Shown: in pieces, positions 34,431 to 47,469 of the stretch
Layout of the letters: every line of letters starts with the position of its first letter
Numbering within the stretch: position 1 is the first letter of the stretch
NCBI GenBank assembly: GCA_051453625.1
Contig: JBOZIK010000001.1
Span: 194,770,427 to 194,827,356 of the forward strand
Origin: Welwitschia mirabilis
Taxonomy: Eukaryota > Gnetophyta > Gnetopsida > Welwitschiales
Length of the DNA stretch: 56,930 nt
Direction: 5' to 3'
Translations under genes and position numbers: made by a program
Notes under the pieces: generated by a model
What the model was told of the DNA's origin: nothing
What the model saw: the letters and a program-made list of their open reading frames with translations, nothing else
Databases searched by the model: none

Positions 34431-35105
34431 ATTTCCTTAGTTATTATGATTTTTATTATCATTTTATTTAGGATTATGCTAAAATTTATAAATTCCTTTA
34501 CTCATTACTTGAAAAAGAAGCTAAATATCAATGGAATAAATCTTGTTAGCTTACTTTTTAAATAGTTAAAGATAAAATCTCTTCAATACCTATTGTAATG
34601 GGACCCAATTAGAATAAAAATTGTGAGTTAATGTGTAATGCTAGTAATATTACCATGGGTAGGATTCTTAGATAAAAGTATAAAAATGATTTTAAATTTA
34701 TATATTATTATAGCAAAATTTTGTCTAAATTTCAATTGAATTACACTACTACTTAGAAAGAAATGTTGGCAATAATCTTTTACCTTAATACACTTAGACA
34801 CTATCTTTTAGGCTTTCATATGAATGTTTATACCAATCATGTAGCCATTAGATACCTTATGACCAATAAAGATTCTAGTGTGTTAGACTCATTTAATGGA
34901 TCCTGTCATACAAGAATTTAAAATTACCATCATTGATAAATAAAGAAAGCATAATAGTGTAGTATATCATTTGTCATGTATTTCTTCTTCTCTTGATGAT
35001 CTTATGATTGATGATTCTTTTCCAAATGAACAATTTTTTTCCATATCTTCTACTCATCCTCCTCTTTGGTATGCTAATATAGTTAATTATCTTATTACTA
35101 CATAA
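34431..35105 (+). pseudogene. RNase H of copy C, decayed
   Basis: It reads PIVMGPN, CNASNITMGRIL (the place of the D-A-S strand), YYSKILSKFQLNYTTT, KEMLAIIFYLNTLRHYLLGF, VYTNHVAIRYLMTNKD, then VVYHLSCISSS and DDSFPNEQFFSISSTHPPLW. This is the normal RNase H and linker order for this lineage. The VYTDH Asp is Asn (GAT to AAT) and the DASD-like motif is damaged. Confidence 0.78.
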
Positions 35106-36330
35106 ACACCACAACATTAAACTAATAATCATAAAAAATCTTTTTTCTATAGAATAGGTAATTATGGATGGATAGAGCCACATCTTTACTGTAGGTGCAA
35201 AGATCAAATCATGAGAAAATGTATGTCTAAATAGGAAAAATCAGACATCCTTCATCTTTGTTATAGTCGTATTTGTAGAGGCCATTTTAGTAGATAAAAA
35301 ACAACATAAAAATTCTTCACTTTGGTTTTTATTAGACTAGTCTTTTTTAGAACTCTTTTGATTTTACTAGAAGGTCTAATGCATGTCAATGTTATGGTAA
35401 TCTTATTCATTCTCATGAGATGCCCCTCAAATCTATTCTTAAATGTGAACCTTTTGATTATTGGGAAATTAGTTATATAGGCACTATTAAAACACCTTCT
35501 GATGATAAGAACTACATTTTAATGGCTATTAATTATGTTACTAAATGAATTAAATCTATTCCTACTTTTATGAATGATGTACAAATTGTTTGTACTTTTG
35601 TTAAAACTCATATTTTTCAATGTTTTGATTTTTCTAAGATTATCATTAGTGGTTAAAGAATTCATTTTATTAATCAACATTTTAGGAAACCTCTTTTATT
35701 CATTGGAATTAAACATAAAGTAGCTTGTGCTTATCATTCACAAACTAGTGGTTAAGCTAAAAATAAAAATAAAGAAATAAAAAAAAAGCTACAAAAAATT
35801 GTCTCTATTAATAAGAAATCTTAAGGTTCTAAGCTTATCGATGTTCTTTTAGCTTAATGTGTTACTTTACAAAATNNNNNNNNNNNNNNNNNNNNNNNNN
35901 NNNNNNNNNNNNNNNNNNNNNNNNNNNNNNNNNNNNNNNNNNNNNNNNNNNNNNNNNNNNNNNNNNNNNNNNNNNNNNNNNNNNNNNNNNNNNNNNNNNN
36001 NNNNNNNNNNNNNNNNNNNNNNNNNNNNNNNNNNNNNNNNNNNNNNNNNNNNNNNNNNNNNNNNNNNNNNNNNNNNNNNNNNNNNNNNNNNNNNNNNNNN
36101 NNNNNNNNNNNNNNNNNNNNNNNNNNNNNNNNNNTTGTTATTTTCTACAACACTAGAGTACATCTTTTGCATAACAAGTTGACCTCTAAATGGTTAGGTC
36201 CTTATCTAATAAAGAAAGTAAGTTCTAATGGCTCTATTAATATTTCTAATTTAGATACTAAGGAGATTTAAAAATTAATGTACAAAGGTTAAAAATATAT
36301 GAAAAACCTTTTAATTTAATATTAAACATG
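35106..36330 (+). pseudogene. Integrase of copy C, decayed
   Basis: The zinc finger region reads PHLYCRCKDQIMRK, ILHLCYSRICRGHFSR, then ACQCYG, which gives His, His, Cys, Cys in order. In the core the first catalytic Asp is changed (ISYIG), the second is Gly (IISG, stop) and the Glu is Lys (AYHSQTSG, stop, AKNKNKEIK). All three catalytic residues are therefore lost. A 259-N gap (35876-36134) hides the C-terminal part of the core. The end is near 36330 with NYSRGFP. Confidence 0.8.
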
Positions 36331-38665
36331 ATAGAAGAAATTATTCTAGAGGTTTCCCTTGATGTGGAGGACTTCCTCCCTATCATTATCTAAATTTTCT
36401 CTTAGCCTATTCCTTTGATGGAGTTATGATGTCACTTGATCATCTTTACTTAACTCATGTATTTAATTTATGAAGTTTTTATGATTAGTATTCATGCTTG
36501 AGCATTTTTACAATGATAAGATTAGATTCACCCAATCTTAAAACATTTACATGTCTTTGAACTTCACTTTAAAGGAATATGCCTTAGTTCTTGTATTTTT
36601 TTTAATGGTGTAAGGTATTTGGTTATTTAGGTGTGTTATTTTATATTTTTTATCTCAATTCTTTGCCTTCATCTTTTTGAGTGTGTAATCATGTGGGAAT
36701 TATTTTGGGAAAAAAAGAGAGAGAGGAAGAGATAAAAAAGAATAATGATCATGATCTATTTTATCTATGCTAAAATACATGGTTATTATGATATCCTATT
36801 ATACCAGGTTTAATTTTTTTGAAAGAAACCTTTGGCAGTGTTAATAGCTATGGGAACTCCACTTGGGGGATAATTGACCATGCTTCATGAGTTCTTGCTT
36901 CTCTGACAATGGCTGCACTCCCCTCCTCATATAAAGCAGTAAAAAAATTTGAGGCTATAAGATCAATGATGTTCTTAGTATCATAAGAGGTATTGCTTAT
37001 TTTCTAGACTCCTAGTATTCTTATACAATCATTTCACTTTTGAGGATTTAGGTGTATTTTGGGATGTGAGTAGATGAGTTCATTTTCAAGCATCTTTTGA
37101 TCTTATTATTCATTATTTTAAGCACTTTATCTTTGGTGTCATCATAATCACGGTCTTTTGAGTGGAACTTTATGGAGTTAATACTTTTTTTATGCATCTT
37201 TACTTAGGTGGCTTTATGATATCTCCTAAAGAATTTGCTAGCTTAGAATTTAGGCTAGGTAAGCTATTCTTTTCATGATCCTAATGTCCATTTTTCTTTT
37301 AACTTTCTTTGGTTCTTTAGTTTGTTATTTTAAAGTTAGTTTCATACTTTTTCATTATCATCATTTAGGACCTTATCATTTAGTAGTTTCCTTATTATTA
37401 TTTTCATTTTCACTTATGTTGATTTATCAGTAAAAAATTTACTTTCTTTTAGCATTTTAAATATATGATCTTCTCTTAATTTTTAGATTATTTTCTTTAT
37501 AATTTTTATCATATTCCTTTGATTCTTTAGGAGTTTGACATATTTTCATGATTATCTTTTAGTTTAGACACATTTGTTCTATTTTCTTTAATAGGTTTCA
37601 ATCTACTTAGTGAATTTTTGTCATTCTCTCTTTCGATTCCTTTAAGTTTTTCTCACCCTTTTCTATTTTTCGCATTTCTTGATAAAAACTGATACCTTCA
37701 TGATAATATCTAAGCATAAATTAATTAGTTAACATCTTCATTTTTATCAAAATTTTAANNNNNNNNNNNNNNNNNNNNNNNNNNNNNNNNNNNNNNNNNN
37801 NNNNNNNNNNNNNNNNNNNNNNNNNNNNNNNNNNNNNNNNNNNNNNNNNNNNNNNNNNATTTTAAAAGTTCTATCATTTACCAAGTCATCCAGATAACAT
37901 GAAGGATGACAACTGAGATTTTTTTCTAATAGTTATGCTAGGTCTATCATTTGGACAATGCGATTGGATGATAATGTGATAAAACTACAAGTCACTTTCT
38001 TTTCTCTTTTTTTTTCTTTTATTCTCTATTATTGGTGTCTAGTCCTATAAGTGATGATAGGTACTCTAGTTTCTATTAATGTTATGGAACTTTTCCTAGT
38101 CATGTTAGCATCTTGAATTATGAATTTTTAATGAATTTTACAAAATGAGGCATGTTTCTCTTTCCCTTGTTATTTTTAATTTTTTCTCTCATTTTTTATC
38201 CTTTCAGCATGTACTCTTCATGTATATTGTTCAGTTTTTCATGTCCTTCAATTTGTAACTTACAAATCTGATTTCACCACGTATTTTATGAGATATCTCA
38301 AATTGTGTATTTTATAAGGTAGAATCAGGTTTTTTTACTTTAAACCTTATTTTCTCAAAAACCGTAAGTCAAAACATAATAGTTCTTTAGAAAAAATTGA
38401 TTAGTACTACAAGCTCTGTGATTATACTACATTAGATTTTTCATTTGAGCACTTTCATTTTTATCTTATGTGGGGCCCATCAGTTTTACACCTTTCAAAT
38501 TTTTCTCGTGTTTTTCTTTACACGATTAGATAATACAGGATGTATTAATAGTTTTGGAGGAGAACAATACATGTTTTTATAATTTTACACATTAAAACTA
38601 ATTTATGGAATCATTTCAAGTATCTATCAAATACATTTTAGTTATCTACACTTGGTCTCGTATGA
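36331..38665 (+). other. Copy C non-coding block between integrase and the downstream ORF
   Basis: Conserved with A and B but without a conserved frame. It holds the polypurine tract, the conserved GGGAACTCCACT block near 36850, two dyad-motif copies (37872-37911 and 37944-37975) and a 100-N gap (37759-37858). Confidence 0.6.
36709..36740 (+). repeat. Polypurine (GA) tract after integrase, copy C
   Basis: AAAAAAGAGAGAGAGGAAGA continues as purines with one T to 36740, at the same position as in copy B. Confidence 0.65.
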
Positions 38666-39860
38666 TGTGTTTTTCATTTATGATTGATTAGGTCATATAG
38701 ATGTAGAGCAAGATAGGTTACGGAAAAATTCAAGGATGTAGAGCAAGAGGCAAGCCCATTAGCACCACCATAAGTTGAGCAAGAAGAACTAGTCTACCCT
38801 CCACCTCATTAGTCTAGGTCTCTCTCGATTTAGACTACTATCATTCATATATAGAGATATTTTATGGACTTTATAAAATGATTAGAACCAGAGGTGGATT
38901 AGGGGCTAACAAATCTATAGCTCTAGTGGATTATAAAGGCATAGAGAACATATTACATTTTAAAGACTAGATAATTCTATGATATTATATATATAAAGTG
39001 ACGTCTTAATGCTCATGATTGACTCATTAATATGATTGTAGCTATTATCTGTGGCCATGAGATCATGATTCTCATAAATCACATTACTAATATTACTAAT
39101 ATAAATGGTATTGGAAGTACTCATATCAAATTTAGCTAGTGGTATAGAGAAGTTTCATGCTTACAATGCAACATTATATATTTCAGCTAACCTGACTACT
39201 AATAAGAGGAGAGTTTTTATTACATAGTTATCACCTGATTATTGAATTCTCCAGAGAGGACTGATTCATAACATCTACCCATCAATTCAATTAGTAGTAT
39301 TTAGGTAGAGAAATCAAATCAATCTACCAATCTTCTTGTAGAGGAGATTCAGGAGTATAATCGAGGCATAATAACTATAGAATCTAGGATATCCTTGCCT
39401 CTCTTAGTCATACTCAAATGCTTCAGTATACCTGAGCCTATTACTGAGTAGAGATGTACATACATTTAGACTTTAGCTTATTACCTATAAGATAGGGGCA
39501 TTTAGATATCAAGAGAGGTAGAGAGACCTCAAGTATAGAGACTTGCAATTGGTATCACTTTTGAGTAAATTCAGGATGTCCTGGTAAATATAACATAGAG
39601 CATCAGAGAGATGGTAGACTGAGGCATCACTACACTTGAGAAGAGGATCTCGATGATTGAGAGAAGAGTATAGCACACTAAGAAGAAATTGTTTGATGTG
39701 TGTTGGCATATCTCTTAGAGGCAGTTAGAGTACAAGGAGATGAAATAGCATATTCTATTATGACTTCACTGGGCCGTTATTTCCCTATACATCTTAAGCA
39801 CCCTCCTTCTTCTCCACCTATACTTGATTCTGCTGTGCATTAGGAGTTCAATATAACTTA
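38666..39860 (+). pseudogene. Downstream ORF (aORF) of copy C, decayed
   Basis: The readable frame starts near 38750 (QEASPLAPP, stop, VEQEELVYPPPH), then RYFMDFIK and LEPEVD, with many stops, and ends near 39855 before AATGAGGGAGTGA. It aligns with the copy A and copy B frames over its length. Stops are mostly TAG or TGA at expected Gln or Trp codons. Function is unknown. The short minus frame 39509-39709 is a shadow. Confidence 0.55.
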
Positions 39861-40378
39861 ATGAGGGAGTGATTTACTATAATTTTATTATGTATCTTCC
39901 CTTCATGAATTGTATAAAAAATTATTATTTATATAAACATATCATTTTTTGAGTATCATCATGATGTACATGTTTATTACTGGATATTATGCATATCTTT
40001 TATATATCATTTTTTAACACTTAATATTAAGGATTTTTCTTATGTTATATAAGATTATTTTTTCAGTATTTGCTATACATTTGACTGGAGGGCTGTTAAT
40101 ATCAATGCATTTTAATGATTATATTTCTAAAAATTCTTTGTAAGGTTTTGTTTTTCAAGACTAAGTTTTAAGCCTATCATCCCCTCCATCATTTGGATGA
40201 CCATGAGAATGACAGTACAACCACTTACACTGCATACGTAAAATGTTAATTATCTATTTATAACATTTTGGTTTTACATTCTGAGATCTCTTAGNNNNNN
40301 NNNNNNNNNNNNNNNNNNNNNNNNNNNNNNNNNNNNNTTAGTTAATTTGGCTAGTAATCATGGTTGTTTACCTCATTT
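39861..40378 (+). other. Copy C 3' tail
   Basis: Non-coding, with a dyad-motif copy at 40175-40214 and a 43-N gap (40295-40337). No clear polypurine tract is visible just before the LTR. Confidence 0.6.
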
Positions 40379-41619
40379 TGTTAGGAAACTACCAAATTAT
40401 GTATATTTGATAGGGTATTTTAAGTATTTTTGTAGGATATTAGACATGTTTATGATAAGTTTTGATGATAATGGAAAGCTAACAAAAATATTACAAAAAT
40501 ATGTAATCTTCATTACATTTGATAACATTTAAAGGATCATAATATTCCCAATATAAAGCAGTAATCCTATAATAAAAGAGGTTAATCTAATACAAGAAAC
40601 ATCTTTATGAAGCTTATCATCCATTTCATCATCTGGACAATTGTATAAATGACGTAAGTACTTATGTTAATAAGGATGTTTACTAGACTAATCTGGTAGC
40701 TATTGTGGAATCTGTATGATGTGGCATTATCTCTTGTGACATTTGAGCGACTAGTAAGATGACACCTAAAATAATGCTTTACCAAACTCCATCAAACTTT
40801 CATCATGTGTCTTGCATCTTCTTATGCAACTATTAGGGTTTTTACTATGTCTATGAGTGTTTTCTATTTTTAGAATCTGTTTTATAATAAATACCTCCTT
40901 CTCTCTTGACTTTGATTTTATCTTCTTTGGCATTATAAATTCTCATGATAAGAAATCAAATAGTAGGAGGTCTATCCTTTATTATTATAGAGAAACATAT
41001 TCCTTAGTATTAGGATGTGTATCTTTCATTGAGGTGCTACTACTTTGTAATATGAATGTTGGCTCGACTTAATCAAAACTTTATTTTTCTTTTCATATCA
41101 TTTGTTACATGCATCTTTATGTTGATTTTGATTTTGTAACAACTTCATATATAATATTAATTACAAGTATAACCTTTGTTAAGGTTGACATTGTTAGTTT
41201 AAGTGCATTGTATTTCAGTTTCTAGATTAAATTTGCATTATTTTTATATTCTATTTGACGTACTTGATAGCTTAGGTTATTTTTAATCTGGTAATGGCTT
41301 TTCTTAATTGATCTATGTTATACAAAGCCGATCTCCATGATAAGTTAATTTAGTAATCATATAGATTTTGTATTTAGAATAGAACTTGCATCTCATTTGC
41401 ATAGTGTATTTATTTGCATTGTTATTATTCTACTTAGAGATTACATAAGTATTTCTTTTAAAATCAATTCTCTTTCTTATCTTTTACGCATTTGATGGAA
41501 TTATGAAATTTGAGTTACTTCCATCTATATTAGTATCTTGTAATGTATAGTATATATATTTTTGTGATTTTCATGATTTATTTGAGGATGTAATGTTTGC
41601 ATGAATACACACTGAAACG
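40379..41619 (+). repeat. 3' LTR of copy C
   Basis: It starts TGTTAGGAAACTACC and ends CTGAAACG (from CAACA). It carries dyad-motif copies near 40615-40653 and 40737-40764. TATAATAAATA at 40882 is a TATA-like site. It aligns with 29182-30416 throughout but with many differences, so the insertion is old. Confidence 0.85.
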
Positions 41620-44049
41620 TATAACAATGAGATATAGAATAGGGTTTTTCTTAGATCCTTTCCTTTAATCTTATAGATTTGTGTAGCTTTTCTTCTTTTC
41701 ATCTTTAACACCCATGTTTTATTTACATTCTTAATTCTATTTATGCTTCTTTCAATCCTTGTATAGTACCATAACCCATTTTCTTCATAGCCACATCTAA
41801 ATTTCAAAGGAGAGTACACAATTGGTTTTTAGTTTAAGCCAAGGTAATAACATTCCTCCTAATGTTTCTCATTCTGATGAGGACTTCTATTATTTTATGA
41901 ACAACCCTTTAGATAACTTCTTATATGTGTTGAAGGTGGATACACATCAACATAAATATCCACTGCTAATTTCACTACCCCTTACTTTGCAACTTGTGAA
42001 CAACTTATTATAGGTAAATCCTTGCTCCATGACTACAGTATTGGAACTCCCACTTACATAATCTATTTTCTACTATTTTTTATTAGTGGTATTTCATTAG
42101 ATTGGGCTTCCATTATTTGTTCTTTCACTCTTTCTCAATTAACCCATATAAAGTAAAATGAGGATAGGGGGTAAGTATTTTTATATACATTTTTCATTTG
42201 GTTTATATTTTTCTTCTATAGGTTCTTGTGGTTTGTAGCCCTTTAAATCTTTAAACATGAATTCATCCTTGGTCTTGCTTCATCATGATATTCCTACCAT
42301 TCCTTTCTTCATTTTCATCTTCTTCGTCTATAAATTGTAAAGGTTCTAGGAAGTTTTATCCTAGAGAGACATCCTAGGGTACTTTTTCTATTCCATATAA
42401 GTTTGGGTCTTTATGCTAGAATTTTTAAGAACATATGTATTTCTGATGAATTTTTTTCTATTTTTTTATATTATAGATGAGTAAGGATTTAGGTTCACAT
42501 GACACTTCTCACTGTAAATGTGAGAAGAATCTTGTTACTCACCTAGTACCTAAGGAAATTGAAGAGAAAGAACCCTCCCTTAGCTTTGCTTAGCATCCTT
42601 GACCCTATGGGGTATTATTTAGCTTTATTTGGCTTCGTCTTCCTTTATTTATTTCTTTATTTGTCATGATACTTACATAAGATCTTCCCTTTTTCTTATT
42701 TTAGGTACTATGCTCTAAAACCTTGGTGGAGGATGATCTTGAATTCACTGCATGACCTTTTGATAAGCTTTCCATTCACCAATTAAGAGAGGAATATATA
42801 GCAGTAAGTGATTTTTTTCTTTTTCTTTCTTTCATTGGGATCTTCATGTATTTGTTATTCCCTTTTGATACCCACAGGGAGGAGATCCTAAATGATTTTA
42901 ATGAATTAATGAATCTAGAGGATATGTCTTATTCTATCCTCTACTTTTAGTCTTCTAACTAGAGTCCAATAGTTACCAAGAAGTATTCATAACCTCCTTA
43001 TCATCCTCCTGCTATTTCATAGACCATTTTTAATGAGTAGAGTTAAGTATCCTATCAGAATAATCAGTTGTTTACAGTGGTGCAAACTCTTTACCAAAGG
43101 TTAAGGAGCTTATGGATTGGCTAAGAAAGTATAAAAATATTCCCAATTTATTACATATATAATTTATTCATCTATCCCTCTTTAATGATGTTTACGCTTA
43201 TCACTCTTCCAAAGCGATAGATTTTCCATGGGATTTTAAGTGTAATTAGTCTACATGTTTTACCTCCAATTGTCCTTTATAGTAAGAATGACCTCCACTT
43301 TAGAATTTTTACAACTTGGTCAACATAATGGAGTCCTTCTACTGTATGGCTTAACACAAGATGGAGGAGCAAGAGTTCATGAGTGATTCCTTCACATGCT
43401 AGAAAATCAAATGAAGAACATGCACCTTTCTGAGAAGAAATCATGGATAAATGCTTCCTAGATTACAGCTTTAGAGGAAAGTCAAGATGATCTATCTACT
43501 TGCTTGACAAAAAGTAAAAGGATGATTTAGGCTTATGCAGACTATTTGACCATTACCATTGATGACATTAATGTTGTATATCATGGTGGCAAGCTCTCTA
43601 AGGAACATTTCTTGGGAAATTTAGTGGCTTACAGTGAGCTTCATATAAAGCTTTACAAGATGCCATATCCTATTGCTAGGGCATATTCTATAGCAGGATC
43701 ATCTTCTATTAATATTTACACTACAACAATTACTCATACTACTATTAGAATGAAGGTGACTGAAGTGGTGTGGAGTCATCCATTCTAGGCATGAAGAGTC
43801 ATACTACTGTTCCATTTTCTATGAAGGACTTTTTACCTCCTCAAAAATGATTTTATAATTTCTATTATTCTGAGGCACCATGCCATATGTATTATCTCTT
43901 GGCGCTTTTATTTTCTTTGTACTTTATCTCTCATGTGATGATTAACTTTTTGGCTTGTTTATTTAATGTTATGCTTCTATTCTTGAGATTATAATAGTGC
44001 GTTTATTTTGTTACTTTTCTTTTAAGTAGAATTTTACTACTGGGTATTG
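41620..44049. other. Unassigned sequence right of copy C
   Basis: It has short frames at 41822-42013 (LSQGNNIPPNVSHSDEDFYY) and a plus-strand run at 43280-43788 with few stops (NQMKNMHLSEKKSW, ADYLTITIDDINVVYHGGK). I do not recognise either. Since an iMet-type PBS at 44050 points into this stretch, part of it may be the leader and gag of a minus-strand element, but I can read no such block. Confidence 0.35.
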
Positions 44050-44061
44050 ACTCTAATACCA
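44050..44061 (-). other. Decayed primer-binding site, initiator-Met type
   Basis: The minus strand reads ATTACA, TT, then TGGTATTAGAGT, against TGGTATCAGAGC (two C-to-T changes). The preceding ATTACA matches the LTR end at 26863-26868, which suggests the same family. Confidence 0.5.
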
Positions 44062-46500
44062 AATGTAATACTTCATTCTATCATTTGAAGACCATTTCAT
44101 TATAAATAAGAACTTATAAATATCATGCCATAATTAATAAGAATAATAAGGAATAATTTCAAAAAAGGTGGACTTTATTATTGATAATAGTGGATTATAT
44201 TCCTTCTCATTAGCCAATAGATCTAAACTAGTGGTCAAAGTTAAAGACATAGACTACAACCTGAGTCCTCCTCTTGGGACCTTTAGGGATCAGTCAAGGT
44301 TTTCATTAGTTAATTCTCTTCATCTCTCCACCTCATCTAACATCATAGGCTTAGATAACATAATAAAAATACATAGTTTTATATATTTGAATTACACACA
44401 TTCATAATAACTTGTTAATCATGTTTATTTAGTGTCTTAAGATAGTTCTTTAGAAATAGTGAATTTGGAACATTACACCTAGTCTATCTAATTAAGAAAA
44501 TTATTAAAAGATCTTCCAAAACTAAGTTTGGTGGATAAATGTGTGTTGAAGTTCTTTTCTTAATGTCTTAACATCTTCAAGAATCTCCTATGACTATTCC
44601 TCTAGTTGTTCATGTGGTTTTTTTCTAAGGAACATAGTCAAGACTAGTCTCGTGTGTGATTGGAGTAGATGGAATTAATGTTTTTATTAGTTTTTTTAAT
44701 ATCATTTATCCCTTAAAGAAAAGGGATGATACGAAAATAATACTTAAATCACAAAAATCACAAGTCATAAAGCTTGTATTTCTAAAATATGAATACTATT
44801 TAATTACAAAATTTCGTACTTACTCTTTCTTAAGAAAGCTTAATATGGAAAACCGTAGTTAATGTCAGCCTTTACAAAAATACTACTATTTAAAAACAAA
44901 GAGTGATAAATTCATAAATTCTAATGCTCTTCATAGTTATCAATTTTTTCTTATGTTATCATCCATGGCTTAAATAGCATTATTATCTTAATTAAAACAT
45001 GTCATTTGGATTATTAATCTAAGTAATTTTCAAATAAAAGATTGGCTTATAAATAAAAAGGTACTATTTAAAAGAGAGAATTGTCTATTTTTTCCCTTTT
45101 GAATAAAAAAAAAAATCCTAGTATTGCATGGAAGCATAAGATCACATTTTATGGGGCTATGTTCATGGCCAATACCATGAGGATTATGAGGGATTTGGTT
45201 GGAGCTACCTATACAACCCTCTATTCATTATAGAGATTTAAAATCCTAAGCATAAGAAAATCACTTACTATATTTGAACAATGAGATAAGTCCCTTTCCT
45301 AAAACATTGCTTAGTTCTTAAGATTATTTAAAAAGACAAATTTAGTTAGAACTGTGTGATTGCACTAAAGAATAAGAGTTGTGTATGTGAATATTTGTTT
45401 AGTGAGTAGTCTAAAGAGATTGATCTTAGTGTGATTCACTCAGTTGTGGTCTTTAATTATGGTTATCATGATTTCTATCTTACCATATGTGAAAGCATTA
45501 AACTTTTAATAGTTTAAAAGCTCAAAGGTATATTACATGTGAATGTTATGATTTATGCAAGGGAATTAGACAACTGCTAGGGTAAACATAATTAGATATA
45601 TGTTCACATTAAATGAAGTGTAATTATTCTTGTAATTAATCAAAATAATCATATATCTAAACATTTACTAACTCATAAAGATTAGAAAATCTAATAAGAG
45701 TTTTCTTTTAGAGAGAAGGTGTGGAACTGCAGATCCATAGATTCATGCTAAAAGTTTGAATTCAAATGATATGGATAGACAAGAAAAGGAAAGGAAGTGT
45801 TTATTTAGTGTATCAAATTAAGCATGTTTTGGAATTAAAAAAGGAAATGCTACTATTGAAATAAGAACTATGATTTTCTATAGTTCAAAGTTTTGAAAAT
45901 AGGGTACAATGCTAATGTTAAGAGTAAAAATCAATTTCCATAGTGACTTAAAACAATAGGATAGTTATACCTTTAACAAATGAAGTATTTTATAATAATT
46001 CTAGGTAGTGATAGCACAACAAAGTATGATACTAAATAGAAGCAATAAAGACATAGGCCAGGTCAGGTGCTGCACAAAAATTAATCTAAATGATGTTCTT
46101 TTAGTGTACCAAAAAGAAAGAATAAAATTAAATTAGCAAACTAATACCAACAAAATCATGCCTAGAATTAGATACAAATGTTGAAAACATAAGCTTAAAC
46201 AAATAAAAGAATGCTATAGAAAATAGTGGCAATTTTGTTTTCAACTTTTAAGTCTTAAACAAAGAAAACTAATAAGATTAGGATATCATATTTAAAAAAC
46301 AAAGGATTCATAAACAAATAATACTTAAATACATAACACTAATGAAATGTAGGCACTACAAAGATATTTGAAATAGACTAAAAGGTAAAATAAAACTTAC
46401 TAGACATTAGATAAATGCACTTAACAGAGTCACTAAAAGGTTGCTTAGAGGGTTAGACATGATATAAAAGAGCTTAAAAAAAGAAACTATGATTTCAAAA
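44062..46500. other. Unassigned, possibly decayed LTR then flank of copy D
   Basis: The stretch just right of 44064 should be an LTR if the PBS call is right, but I cannot find its other end. No gene can be supported. Confidence 0.3.
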
Positions 46501-46548
46501 TGAAGAGGAAATGTTAATTTATATCTCTATAATGCTTACTGGGACATT

Positions 46549-46777
46549 GCTAGGCAATAGTAAGTAGTGAGTTCTTAGTTACTATTTCATCACTAGATAA
46601 TAACTGGTAATGATGGTTACTAAGAAAGATGCTAAAACTTAGATTACTAGGTGATACAAGTAGTGATGCTAATATTTTATAACTATCATAATCAAATGAA
46701 TTATTATTCAACTAGGTGGCAAGCATTGTGCTATAAGATCATTGCAACTTATACCACTAGGTAATAGCAAGTGGTGA
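46549..46777 (-). repeat. Five copies of a short dyad motif in the 3' region of copy D
   Basis: CTAGGCAATAGTAAGTAGTG, CACTAGATAATAACTGGTAA, TACTAGGTGATACAAGTAGT, ACTAGGTGGCAAGCATTG and CCACTAGGTAATAGCAAGTG recur within 230 bp. The last has CCACT and AGTGG arms. The layout resembles the dyad motif of copies A-C but the sequence differs. Confidence 0.6.
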
Positions 46778-47469
46778 AAACTTTAGAAATGATAAAATTA
46801 AGAGTTTTGAATGGAGATTTACATTGTTTTAGATTTGATGGAATTAAGTAAAATCATAATAAATTAGGCAATCCTTTACATGATGAAAAAAAGTTTCCTA
46901 TCTAAGTTAATTAGCCAAACTAAGAAAAGAACTATCTAAGAAGATATTGTGCTAAGTGCATCTAATTTTTTTATAGAAATATGATGAAAAATGTATAGGC
47001 TATTATTCAAATAATCAATAAAGGATGATCTCCTTTGAATGAAAGCACTCCACAATATTAAGATAATTTTAAAGGATATATAATTAGTTGAGATTGCATG
47101 ACTTTTTAATTCCATGTAATCTCATTCCTTCATTGAGTTAAATTAGGAAGGATGAATGTGAGTACTTTATTTTAAAGTTATAATTTTAAGGCTATAATAA
47201 ATTGCATAGGTATGCTTCTAGCCATGATAAGGTTGAAAAACCACTATGCCCCTAGCAAATGACACACCTTAATAATCTACATTATAATTTATCCTAATTA
47301 AATTATAATAATACTACATATTTTATAGAGAATGTGGGTTGGAAATCCATCTATTAAGCATTCACTAATGTTAACATGGCATTCTAAGGACATAATCCCT
47401 TTTTGAGATATATCTTGATTAGTGCTCCAAAGGTTGCAACTGTGAGTGAGCATAGCATTCCTTTAAGAA

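Larger units (their letters stand above)
29182..41619 (+). mobile_element. Copy C: full-length decayed Athila/Tat-type element
   Basis: Both LTRs are present (1235 and 1241 bp), with PBS, leader, gag, PR, RT, RNase H, IN, spacer, downstream ORF and 3' tail in the standard order, 12438 bp in total. It belongs to the same family as A and B but lies on the opposite strand. Flanking pentamers TAAAA (29177-29181) and TATAA (41620-41624) match at four of five positions, a weak possible target-site duplication. No gene is intact. Confidence 0.85.

Noticed and set aside
43280-43788. Plus-strand run with few stops (ADYLTITIDDINVVYHGGK) as a host exon
   Set aside because: I could not match it to any family, stops are present, and no splice pattern can be supported.
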